64,000 bases of DNA from Edaphobacter sp. Its GTDB lineage: Bacteria; Acidobacteriota; Terriglobia; Terriglobales; Acidobacteriaceae. The DNA is taken from NCBI GenBank assembly GCA_025462645.1, contig JAOAPB010000074.1, positions 1 to 64,000 of the forward strand, written 5' to 3'. The notes under the pieces are model-generated. The model did no database searches and had not been told where the DNA came from. It saw only the letters and a list, made by a program, of their open reading frames with translations. Shown piece by piece: positions 45,298 through 53,314 of this stretch (positions within the stretch are counted from its first letter, which is position 1; each line of letters starts with the position of its first letter). A program made the position numbers and the translations under genes.

Positions 45298-47064
45298 CTA
45301 CCACGCCGGGCTGGCAGTTTGTCCTTCAACGTTTGCAGTTCGCATCTTCCCGCTCGCGTCGTCAACCAAGCAGCCCCTCTCAAGTCGCAGTATTCGCAGG
45401 TCTCGCGCCTCTCGATAGATGCGATGTGTTACCAACAGCACAGCCACTCCGGACGCCCTGAGATTTTCGAGGATGCGAGCCTCATTCGCCTCATCCAGTG
45501 CTGAGGTCGCTTCATCCAGCAGCAGCAGGCTCGCACCGCGTAGGATCGCTCGTGCAAGGCCGATCCTCTGCCGTTGACCGCCCGATAACAAAACCCCATT
45601 ATCGCCCACCCCTGTATCGAGCCCAAGAGGATGAGCTACCAAGAACTCTGCCAGGTTAGCGACGGCCAATGCCCTCATTAGCTCTTGATCGGTCACGCCA
45701 GGCATCCCGAATAGCAGGTTGTTGCGTATCGAATCGTCCAGCAAGACGACCTCTTGGGGAACGTAGGCAACGCGTCCGCGCTCAACCATTACTACACCAG
45801 AAGCAGGCTGCAACAGGCCGGCAATCACATTCAGCAGCGAGCTCTTGCCACTTCCCGATACTCCGCAAAGCACGACTGTCTCGCCCTGCCGGATCGAAAG
45901 ACTGACGTTGTCGAGAATCCTCACACCATTCCGAAAGGAGAAGCTAACTTGGTCGAGCTCTAGAATCAGGTCTCCCCGCGCCTCTTGTATCGTTGCTTCA
46001 GCAGTGCGATTCACAGAGCAATCTTCCAACTCATCGCAGACAGTCAGCACGCTCTTGTAAGACCTCTCCATCTGCCCAGCCAGGAACGACAGTTGACTGA
46101 TCAGTGGAAGCAGCCGCCGGCAAAGGACGAAGTAAAACACGAGAAGCGACAAGAGTTGCCGCGAATCCCCGTGGCGTAGCTGCACCACGATGACAACACC
46201 CAAGAAGACCAGCACCACTCCCTGGTCGGCAAGGATTCGCGCAACCTGGGGAAGAAAGACAACTCGCCGAAAGCTTACCCTTACCGACCGGGCCTGCCCA
46301 CGAATGCGCTCTTGTAGGAACGCTCCAATCCCATAGCTGCGAATCTCTCTCGCAGACGCAAACATATCCGCCAGAGTCCGTTGAAGGGCGCGCAAGGATT
46401 CGTCGTGCTCCGCGGCAGCCCGTTGGAGCTTCACCCGGATAAGAAATCTGTGTAGTCCATAAAACGTAGCAATCGTTGCACCCAGACCACAAGCCGCCGG
46501 AGGACTCTGATAAATAAGCGCGCACGTCATCAGTGCGACCACGACAGCACTGGCCGCGATCTCGATCGAAAGGTGGTAGAAGTTCGAGGCTTCGTGCACC
46601 GTGGACATTGCGTGATTCAGCAGATCGCTGCGATTGCGCTGCGCGAAGCGGGCCCACTGCAGCTCGTTATAGCCCTGTGTCAGTCGCAGCAATAGGTCTG
46701 TACACAGGTTCTGAATATGCGCGACGGCAGAACGCGTCGATGCCAAATCCAGCACGGCTCGTGCTACAACCAACGCTGCTGTCGTCATGGCGGCAGAGAG
46801 CGTAGACGTAGTCGTCCACCATCGATGATGAGCCGGCACTATGCCTTGCAAGAGCATGAACAAGAGGTACATCGTACCGGCAAGCAGCAGGTCGCAGCAT
46901 CCTACAATCACCCGCTCCAAGACGAGCACCGCAAATACAATACGCTGCCTGATGCTCAGAAGATATATTGCGGGCGGGGCTCTCCGACCGGGTAGAAGCG
47001 GCCACAAATACGACCGCTTCAACTCCGTTCCGTCTCTTGTATCTGCGCTTGATCCACCTGCCAT
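45298..47064 (-). CDS. ABC exporter, fused permease-ATPase
   Basis: The product has 588 aa. The N-terminal membrane domain has about six segments at ~40-330. The C-terminal ATPase carries Walker A GVSGSGKSS (~395), Q-loop YVPQE, signature LSGGQRQRIGLARAIL, Walker B LLLLDEATSALD and the H-loop LLVTHR. It resembles MsbA/PglK-like exporters of lipid-linked sugars, peptides or secondary metabolites. Because the promoter -10 ends seven bases before the ATG, the message would be leaderless or nearly so. With glycosyl- and methyl-transferases nearby, it may export the product of this locus. Confidence 0.87.
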   Translation of the reverse strand: MAGGSSADTRDGTELKRSYLWPLLPGRRAPPAIYLLSIRQRIVFAVLVLERVIVGCCDLLLAGTMYLLFMLLQGIVPAHHRWWTTTSTLSAAMTTAALVVARAVLDLASTRSAVAHIQNLCTDLLLRLTQGYNELQWARFAQRNRSDLLNHAMSTVHEASNFYHLSIEIAASAVVVALMTCALIYQSPPAACGLGATIATFYGLHRFLIRVKLQRAAAEHDESLRALQRTLADMFASAREIRSYGIGAFLQERIRGQARSVRVSFRRVVFLPQVARILADQGVVLVFLGVVIVVQLRHGDSRQLLSLLVFYFVLCRRLLPLISQLSFLAGQMERSYKSVLTVCDELEDCSVNRTAEATIQEARGDLILELDQVSFSFRNGVRILDNVSLSIRQGETVVLCGVSGSGKSSLLNVIAGLLQPASGVVMVERGRVAYVPQEVVLLDDSIRNNLLFGMPGVTDQELMRALAVANLAEFLVAHPLGLDTGVGDNGVLLSGGQRQRIGLARAILRGASLLLLDEATSALDEANEARILENLRASGVAVLLVTHRIYREARDLRILRLERGCLVDDASGKMRTANVEGQTASPAW

Positions 47065-47070
47065 GGGCCG

Positions 47071-47134
47071 ACTTTACAGCCTGCTGCTTAGCCAGTTGTC
47101 AGGACTCGGTCGTCAGAATGTCAGGACAATGTAA
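47071..47134 (-). promoter_or_regulatory. TGAC-array promoter of the ABC exporter (four repeats)
   Basis: On the minus strand TTAC (47134), TGAC (47123), CGAC (47112) and TGAC (47101) are spaced 11 bp each. The last reads TGACAA and after 19 nt comes TAAAGT (47076-47071). The predicted start falls at about 47064, on the A of the gene's ATG. Confidence 0.72.
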
Positions 47135-47184
47135 CCGCCTTCACCGTTACTCCCGGTTGGCAAGCACGAACCATGGACTCCCAT

Positions 47185-48156
47185 CTACTCCAGCTGACTG
47201 ACCATCCTGACATACTTTGCGCGCTTAGCCGGCGGCTCTGCTCTTTCCGCCAGCAGTACTAACTCCTCCTTCGAAGGCTGAAGCATTAACGGTAGCTTCT
47301 TCCAGTAATACTTCAGCTCGGCCGAGGTCCAGTCCGCATAGGTCTTCTCCCACGACTTGCCCGATTCGCCAGCGAACACAAGGTTGGCGGGATTGACAAT
47401 TCGCCGAGCATCTTGAAATCTGCAATCCATCGAGAGTCGCATCTGATCCGAGAGGTTCGGTGAAGCTGCATGGACCGTCAGGCTGTGAAAGATAAGCACA
47501 TCACCCGCATTCACGTGACCGCCAACCCATCCGTCTCCGGCTGCCGTTCCTTCCGGGATCTCGGGCACATGTAGGTTCTCGCGCTCATGATGCTGAATGC
47601 CGTGACGATGGGATCCTTCCAGGATCCTCAACGGACCGATCTCGATTGGGCAGTCATGTAGAGGAATCCACACCGTATAAAGCTCCGGATCTCCCCCCAT
47701 GAATTCGTAGTCCTGGTGAGCGTGCGTCACAAGTCGCTCGCAATTGGGAAAAATCAGTCGACCGATCGGCTTCGGATGAATCAGCACCTGCTCCCCTGCA
47801 AGCATCTTCATCACCTTCTGCAGGGCAAGCTCATGCGGCAGCCTATGCAACCCTTCCAGGTTGAATACCTCCTGGTAGACCCGCTTGAACCTGGGGTCTG
47901 GATCGCCGTAGGCTACGCCGAGTGTTGGGATTCGTTCTTTCGGATCACGCTCCGGCTGTAGCCACCCCGCACGGGAAAGCACCCGCGTGACATCAGTCAG
48001 GGCAGCGTCGACGGCTTCTCTGCGTAGCAAGTCCCGGACTAATACATAACCCTTCGTGCCGATCTCGTCCTGCAGCATAGTCGGATTGAGTTCAGATTTC
48101 TTAAGTTCGTAGAAAGCCTTCACGCGTATCTCCTCCAGCAAACCGATGTTACTCAA
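47185..48156 (-). CDS. Phytanoyl-CoA dioxygenase (PhyH) family oxygenase
   Basis: The product has 323 aa. The Fe(II)/2-oxoglutarate fold is recognisable. The first metal residues sit in THAHQDYEFMGG (His-x-Asp). The distal His is in DVLIFHSLTVHAASPNLSDQ, followed by MRLSMDCR with the 2-oxoglutarate-binding Arg. LRILEGSHRHG lies between. Such enzymes hydroxylate small molecules, often in secondary-metabolite or surface-glycan loci. It lies in its own unit between the ABC exporter and the divergent HprK-like kinase, with a TGAC array upstream. The substrate is unknown. Confidence 0.87.
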   Translation of the reverse strand: MSNIGLLEEIRVKAFYELKKSELNPTMLQDEIGTKGYVLVRDLLRREAVDAALTDVTRVLSRAGWLQPERDPKERIPTLGVAYGDPDPRFKRVYQEVFNLEGLHRLPHELALQKVMKMLAGEQVLIHPKPIGRLIFPNCERLVTHAHQDYEFMGGDPELYTVWIPLHDCPIEIGPLRILEGSHRHGIQHHERENLHVPEIPEGTAAGDGWVGGHVNAGDVLIFHSLTVHAASPNLSDQMRLSMDCRFQDARRIVNPANLVFAGESGKSWEKTYADWTSAELKYYWKKLPLMLQPSKEELVLLAERAEPPAKRAKYVRMVSQLE

Positions 48157-48206
48157 GGGCTAGTAGCGACGATAGTCAAGTGCGCCTTCAAACGTGTCTT
48201 TGGATC

Positions 48207-48232
48207 GTCTTGCGTTCGTCAATTGATTGTCA
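48207..48232 (-). promoter_or_regulatory. TGAC-array upstream of the PhyH gene
   Basis: On the minus strand TGAC (48232), TGAC (48221) and AGAC (48210) are spaced 11 bp. A clear -10 at the usual 19-nt distance is missing (GCGCAC), so this is the weakest promoter of the set. It faces away from the array at 48284-48309, which serves the divergent kinase gene. Confidence 0.55.
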
Positions 48233-48283
48233 CGCGCAATTAGCGGAGCATCGGATCTCCCACCAACCTTCGTAATGAAACAG

Positions 48284-48337
48284 TGACAATTCATTGACCC
48301 GGAGATGACAAGCCACAGGCGGCTGTTTCACTAAGCT
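48284..48337 (+). promoter_or_regulatory. TGAC-array promoter of the HprK-like gene
   Basis: TGAC occurs at 48284, 48295 and 48306, exactly 11 bp apart, reading on the plus strand as expected for a plus-strand gene. The last copy is TGACAA, and CTAAGC/TAAGCT follows at 48331-48337, 19-20 nt on. This is the only member of the set on the plus strand, and its repeats are turned round with the gene. Confidence 0.68.
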
Positions 48338-48398
48338 CAGAACATGCGCCCGTGCACCTCGCGGCAGCTCTAGCTTTATGTGAAAAAGGGACAACGGA

Positions 48399-49415
48399 AT
48401 GGCCAGAAAACTTGTTCTACAAGGCACACAACACAACGGCGTCACGCTCAAACCGCACCGGCCTCAAGACGCGCTCCTCTACGATATGGCGCTTCCACTC
48501 CGTGCCACTTTCTATCCGCTCGGCTTCGCGGTCGACATCCTGACCAATGACCCCGACGTCCTCTTGGCCGCCCACGAGAGCTTCGGCCATCGCCGCCTGC
48601 GCCGCGGCGATACTGCCCTGCAGATTCGCGTTGGTGTCAGCGAGACGGGCGGCCTTGGCTGCCCCCCCGAGCCCACCCGACGCGAATACAATCACCTCTA
48701 CTCACTTACTGCTGACACCGAAAACCATGCCGTGCTTGATCTCAAGACCTGTACCAGCTTCGTCTGGCTCAATCGGTCGTCCGTCAGAAACAGGCTCTAC
48801 CTTCGTTACAACTTTCTCGAAAAGGTGGTCTACCTCCTGCTTGGCGCGTCCGTCGTCACTGATGTCCATGCCGCCTGTGTCAGCATGAGGAAGAAAGGAA
48901 TCCTCCTCTGCGGTGACTCCGGTGCAGGAAAGTCGACCCTCGCCTACGCATGTGCCCGAGCCGGATGGACCTATACCTCCGATGACACCAGCTACCTGAT
49001 CAATGACTCCGCGATTCCTCGCGTCATCGGACACTCGCATCGTCTGCGCTTCCGCCCCGCCGCCAAGGATCTCTTTCCCGAGCTCACAAAATACGAGATG
49101 ACACCGCGAATGGAAGGCAAGCCTTCGCTTGAAATTCCTACCTCCGAGCTGCCCGTACTCTCGACCGCCGCTGAAGCGAGAGTTCACTCCATCGTTTATC
49201 TGAACCGTGGCCAATCCGCCCTAAGTAGGCTTGTCTCGTTACCGAATGGAACAGCGACGGAACGCACCCGTAATGAACTCTTTTCGGCAGGAGAGATCCG
49301 CGCAAAACACGAGAAGATCCTAGAGATCCTCTCGTCCGTACCTACATTCGAGCTCCAATATCGCGACCTTGATCATGCGATCGATCAACTAGGCCTTCTG
49401 GTCCAAAGCACTTAG
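48399..49415 (+). CDS. HPr kinase-like protein (HprK-related kinase)
   Basis: The product has 338 aa. The C-terminal kinase domain has the P-loop GILLCGDSGAGKSTLAYACA at ~167-186 and a following WTYTSDDTSYLI block with the acidic residues of the HprK active site. The N-terminal ~150 residues are unlike true HPr kinases, so it is one of the HprK-related kinases seen in peptide-tailoring and surface-glycan loci, not a carbon-catabolite regulator. Relatives in lasso-peptide clusters phosphorylate the precursor, but no precursor, PqqD-like or lasso cyclase gene is visible here. It has its own TGAC-array promoter and partners a PF14907 nucleotidyltransferase at 56626. Confidence 0.75.
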   Translation: MARKLVLQGTQHNGVTLKPHRPQDALLYDMALPLRATFYPLGFAVDILTNDPDVLLAAHESFGHRRLRRGDTALQIRVGVSETGGLGCPPEPTRREYNHLYSLTADTENHAVLDLKTCTSFVWLNRSSVRNRLYLRYNFLEKVVYLLLGASVVTDVHAACVSMRKKGILLCGDSGAGKSTLAYACARAGWTYTSDDTSYLINDSAIPRVIGHSHRLRFRPAAKDLFPELTKYEMTPRMEGKPSLEIPTSELPVLSTAAEARVHSIVYLNRGQSALSRLVSLPNGTATERTRNELFSAGEIRAKHEKILEILSSVPTFELQYRDLDHAIDQLGLLVQST

Positions 49416-49740
49416 GGGTCCGGGACAAGGTGAAGCTCCTTCGCACGCCTGAGATCGAAGCACTCGCCACACACGGTGGCATCGCTTCGCCATGCAGGGT
49501 TCAGGGCAAGATCTCCTGCAGATAGGTATCGCCCCCGCTGCCACAGCTCAGACCAAGGCTCGCCACGCCTTGCGCCAGAGGAAGAATACAAGAACAAGAC
49601 CGGAAAGATCATGCAAGCGGCAGCAACCGCCACAGCATACAGCCACCGCATGCAACCCCTCGAAGATAGGCCCAGCAAGGCTTCAACAATCAGGAATAGA
49701 AGCACCACATAGTGCTGCCCGAAATCCAGGTTTCATGCAA
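49412..49740 (-). pseudogene. Possible relic of a membrane protein gene
   Basis: A minus-strand frame gives NLDFGQHYVVLLFLIVEALL, then RWLYAVAVAAACMIFPVLFL and a polar tail (ELWQRGRYLSAGDLAL). It looks like the C-terminal two membrane spans of a larger protein. Upstream an in-frame TGA interrupts what otherwise continues as ALFFVA, and no ribosome site precedes a GTG start at 49708. It lies 121 bp after the glycosyltransferase gene. A truncated relic is more likely than a working gene. The 49740-49829 remainder is empty. Confidence 0.3.
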
Positions 49741-49829
49741 CGAAAAACAGAGCGCAGTCATTCGGGTGTCGTCGAAAGGCATGCGGGATTCTGCTCGTCC
49801 ATTGACTCCATCGTGCTCACTCCCACCGT

Positions 49830-51098
49830 TCAACAAGATTCCTTGCGCCACCGCATGCATCTCAACGACTCTTCGATAACATCGGCAGCATGTTCCAGCC
49901 CGCGCGATGAACGAATCGCCACGTGCAGCTTCATAGCCGAATCTCGATAGCCAGGCTCGTTGAGAATCCTCCTAAGCGCCCCAAGTATCCTGTTCGCAGA
50001 AAGTTCTTTCATCGACAGCACCTCAGCAACACCGCACCATTTCAGGCGAGCTGCCACCGCCGGCTGGTCGAACGCCTTGGGGATCACAATCATCGGCTTC
50101 CCTTCCCTCAATGTTTCCAGCGTCGTATTGAGCCCGCCATGACTGATGACGATGTCGGCTCTCTTCAAGACCTCTAACTGCGGAAGATATCTCACAACAA
50201 CCGGCTCGCCCGGTAGCCCGCTAAGGCTCTCGGGATCACGGCGTCCACCGAGCGAAATCACCAATTGCAGGCGGAGTTCGGCACACGCCTCTGCAATCAA
50301 ATGGAAGATGCCAAGGTCACTACGACGAGAGGTTCCAAGCGACGCATAAACCATCGTGCGACCATCAAGGCGATCCCATGCAAAGTCCATCGCTGGCCGC
50401 GCGGTCTCATCCACGAACGGCCCGGCATAGTGGAAGTTACGTGGCAGTACCGCCTGCGGAAAATCTAGGCACCGCGGCAGTTGTGTTATGTGAGCGAGTT
50501 CCGGATATACAGATTGAATCCGACGAATGGATCCGAATCCCCGCGATCTCCGAAACTTGTCAAGCCTGCGGCGTACCGGTCCTCTCATGCGCACCACCGA
50601 GACCTGAAGCAACGCATGTTGTACCCGCTCAAAGAATCTGGTCCCCGCCGCAATGCCTGGAGGCCCGTCCCATCCGAAGTTATGCGGTACGGAAGTCGAC
50701 ACCACAAAATATGGCAGGCGCAACATCTCCGCCAGCGTAGTACCAGCGAGCGCAATCTCATCCATGATGAGCGTGTCAATTCCAGCGGCAACCAGCGCCC
50801 CCGGAGCTTGTCGCAGGAAGAACTCCATGTCGTAAATAATGCGGTCGATGCCGTCGCGCAGGGCAACGATATCCCGCATAACCTGCCACCTGTATCCCCT
50901 TCCGCCACACCTTGCAGGACGAGCACCAAGCGAACCGATTGAACAAAACTCCAATCCATGTGCACGCACGTGATCCTCCAGCTCCGCTGACTGGATGAAC
51001 GTGACCCTATGCCCGCGCGCAACCAGCTGCCGCGATAAAGCAATCAGCGGATTCAGATGGCCGGCTCCCTTGTAGGACAACACTCCGAAGTGTGACAT
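49830..51098 (-). CDS. UGT/MGT-type glycosyltransferase (GT1 family)
   Basis: The product has 422 aa. The N-terminal acceptor domain starts MSHFGVLSYKGAGHLNPLIA with the GHLNP motif of macrolide/antibiotic glycosyltransferases. The C-terminal donor domain has VYASLGTSRRSDLGIFHLIA, VVRYLPQLEVLKRADIVISH and HGGLNTTLETLREGKPMIVI. Such GT-B enzymes attach sugars to small lipophilic acceptors, including polyketides, sterols and carotenoids. Its ATG immediately follows the stop of the amidohydrolase gene (no gap). It is the last intact gene of the radical-SAM unit, suggesting a late glycosylation. Confidence 0.88.
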   Translation of the reverse strand: MSHFGVLSYKGAGHLNPLIALSRQLVARGHRVTFIQSAELEDHVRAHGLEFCSIGSLGARPARCGGRGYRWQVMRDIVALRDGIDRIIYDMEFFLRQAPGALVAAGIDTLIMDEIALAGTTLAEMLRLPYFVVSTSVPHNFGWDGPPGIAAGTRFFERVQHALLQVSVVRMRGPVRRRLDKFRRSRGFGSIRRIQSVYPELAHITQLPRCLDFPQAVLPRNFHYAGPFVDETARPAMDFAWDRLDGRTMVYASLGTSRRSDLGIFHLIAEACAELRLQLVISLGGRRDPESLSGLPGEPVVVRYLPQLEVLKRADIVISHGGLNTTLETLREGKPMIVIPKAFDQPAVAARLKWCGVAEVLSMKELSANRILGALRRILNEPGYRDSAMKLHVAIRSSRGLEHAADVIEESLRCMRWRKESC

Positions 51099-52364
51099 TC
51101 ATGCCTCTCTCAGGTGACTGTCTGCACTGCGAACTGCTCGTCCCCCCAACCGCACCTGCCCCACACCCAACGCCGTCTCCGCTTGGCTCAACAACTCTTC
51201 GACCGGCGCGCGCAGCCACCGGACTATCCCGTCAATCCATAGTGGTTCGAGCCCATCCCTTGCCTCAGACGCGAGACGCTCCCACACAGCTTCAGAGGCA
51301 AGCTGCACGCACCCGCCGATCATCACGAACTCCACATTATGCATGGAGAGAGACTCCAGTGTGTCAGCCGGACTACGGCCCGTATCACGAACTGCAATTA
51401 GGTCGCCCACACCAGCTTCCCCGATCGTCCCCTCTCGCTCGCGCAGTCGCAGCGCGGCGGCAGGAGCTTCCGTGACCATGGCATAAGCCCGATCAGGATG
51501 AATGTCGCATCGCCGGATCGCAAACCTGATTTCGTCCAATAGATCGCCTTCGGCGGTCAACGGAGAATCATTTCCCAGCGCCAGATTCTCGATTCCTCCC
51601 AGAATATTCATCAAAGGAAGCTGCTTGAAGAGGAAGTCGTTCGACGATGGGCAAACGATCAGCGACACTCGACGGCTCTGCAGGAGATCGATCCCCGCTT
51701 TATCGAGCGCCAGTCCATGAACGAGCACGGTACTCGCATCCAGAACACCAAGTCGGCTGAGCTCATGCAGCTCTCGTTCTGCTCGTGCATCGACTCCTTC
51801 GCACGCATGCATGATAAAGGGAGTTTCGCAGGGCATTAATTTACGAGCCTTGAGAAGATCACCACCCAGAGCAAGAGAATGACCCCATCCATACTGCTGA
51901 ACCACTCTGACCAGGAAATCTTCTCTCTGCAGCACCCGCCAAAGCGGATCATGATGACATACAGTGGTCACCCCGCAGAGAAGGTTGCGAATCCCTCCCC
52001 ACCATAAACGTACATCCTTCGGCACCCCATGGTGCATCGCGATCACTCCAGCAAACTTGCGGTGAATGTCCTCCCCCCATTCAACATAATTTCCGTACGG
52101 TGGATCTCCGAGCCTCGGATACAAGGCGAACTGCAGATGGTCATGCGCGTTCACGAGGCCCGGAAGAACCAGGTATCCGGTCAGATCAATATCGACACAT
52201 CCGGCTTGCGATATCGACGAGGGAGACACCTTGCCTCCAACACGCGACACGCGGCCTGAGTCGATCTGGATCGAGTACCAGGCACTCTCCCCCGCGCGCT
52301 GTGCGCAACGCGCTCCACGAATGACCGCGCCGCCGTTCTTGGATCCACGATTCAAGTCACTCAT
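51099..52364 (-). CDS. Amidohydrolase, ATZ/TRZ/cytosine-deaminase-type
   Basis: The product has 421 aa. The start at 52364 gives an eight-base overlap with the preceding methyltransferase. A composite TIM barrel with VLPGLVNAHDHLQFALYPRL supplies His-x-His-type metal ligands, though here the motif is His-Asp-His. VTTVCHHDPL, FIMHACEGVDA and LVHGLALDK with CPSSNDFLF follow, and the late Asp is in LALGNDSPLTAEGDLL. It hydrolytically deaminates or dechlorinates heterocycles or cleaves a ring amide. Next to RibA, which makes a diaminopyrimidinone, a deaminase role on a pyrimidine is possible (inference). Confidence 0.85.
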   Translation of the reverse strand: MSDLNRGSKNGGAVIRGARCAQRAGESAWYSIQIDSGRVSRVGGKVSPSSISQAGCVDIDLTGYLVLPGLVNAHDHLQFALYPRLGDPPYGNYVEWGEDIHRKFAGVIAMHHGVPKDVRLWWGGIRNLLCGVTTVCHHDPLWRVLQREDFLVRVVQQYGWGHSLALGGDLLKARKLMPCETPFIMHACEGVDARAERELHELSRLGVLDASTVLVHGLALDKAGIDLLQSRRVSLIVCPSSNDFLFKQLPLMNILGGIENLALGNDSPLTAEGDLLDEIRFAIRRCDIHPDRAYAMVTEAPAAALRLREREGTIGEAGVGDLIAVRDTGRSPADTLESLSMHNVEFVMIGGCVQLASEAVWERLASEARDGLEPLWIDGIVRWLRAPVEELLSQAETALGVGQVRLGGRAVRSADSHLREA

Positions 52365-53313
52365 GCTTCTTCGCCCCATAAATGCGAAAGCGGGAGGGCT
52401 CACGCCGGCCTCGCAACTTTGCCATAACCGGCCGCATATTCCACTTGAAGCCGTACTGCGGCGAATGAACCGTCCAACGAATTGACAGTCGCATCTCCAG
52501 CTTGCGAAGCCGCTCATTGGTCAGAAATTCAAGGCTGGTGACTGAGTCGGAAGCAGTTCCATAGCGTTGGATAAACGCAGTCTGGCGCTCGGCAATCATT
52601 CGCTGACCGCTCTCCTCCCGCGAATACCAGGGAGTGTCGCTGATGATCACTTGGCCACCGATCTTGAGACATCGAAGCGCCTCACACAGGGTCGCTTCAT
52701 AATCTTCCGAATAATGAAAGGACGCATTGAATACAATCGCATCGAACTGCTCGTCCTCAAAGGGCAGGCGCGTCATCTCCGCCTGGAACCGCGGCAAAGG
52801 TTGCGGCAGATGCTTGTCATAGTGCGCCGCTGCTGCCAATCCATCATGCTCATTCGTGAGCAGGTCCACAGCGACAGGCTGGTATCCTGCAACAGCGAGG
52901 CGGAAGCTCATCCAGCAATTGCCTGCGCCAATATCCAGTACCCTGCTCCCGCGTTCGATAGGCGCCAGAACCTGCCCCATCAGGTGGTCGAAGCTCCTTG
53001 CCCGGATATGCCATTGCTCTCGATTCCTCCCCGAAGCATCTTCATAGGGGAGACCCAGGTAATATTCGTCACCCTTGCTACCGCGTCCTTCAGCCGCGCG
53101 AATACCCTCATAGTCCTTGATGAAGCGCGCATAATGCTCGGCGCGTTCCGGAAGCAACGCATGCACGATCCCGCGGCTGATCCGCATCCGAAATCCACAC
53201 TGCCCGCAGTCCAGTACATCGACGAAAGCTCGGCAGCGCGGACATTGCAGTTCCACTCCATCGGGATAGCCATCACCAGCCGCGATGCCGTCTTCTAAGC
53301 CAGCCTCAAACAC
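52357..53313 (-). CDS. SAM-dependent methyltransferase with N-terminal zinc ribbon
   Basis: The product has 318 aa. Residues ~22-45 form a four-cysteine zinc ribbon (LQCPRCRAFVDVLDCGQCGF), followed by a class I methyltransferase: motif I GSRVLDIGAGNCWMSFRLAV (~135), motif II PVAVDLLTN, and FEDEQFDAIVFNASFHYSED with a C-terminal lid. It uses S-adenosylmethionine on an unknown acceptor. It starts one base after the radical-SAM stop and overlaps the amidohydrolase, so these are strictly co-translated. Confidence 0.87.
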   Translation of the reverse strand: MFEAGLEDGIAAGDGYPDGVELQCPRCRAFVDVLDCGQCGFRMRISRGIVHALLPERAEHYARFIKDYEGIRAAEGRGSKGDEYYLGLPYEDASGRNREQWHIRARSFDHLMGQVLAPIERGSRVLDIGAGNCWMSFRLAVAGYQPVAVDLLTNEHDGLAAAAHYDKHLPQPLPRFQAEMTRLPFEDEQFDAIVFNASFHYSEDYEATLCEALRCLKIGGQVIISDTPWYSREESGQRMIAERQTAFIQRYGTASDSVTSLEFLTNERLRKLEMRLSIRWTVHSPQYGFKWNMRPVMAKLRGRREPSRFRIYGAKKHE

Positions 53314-53314
53314 G

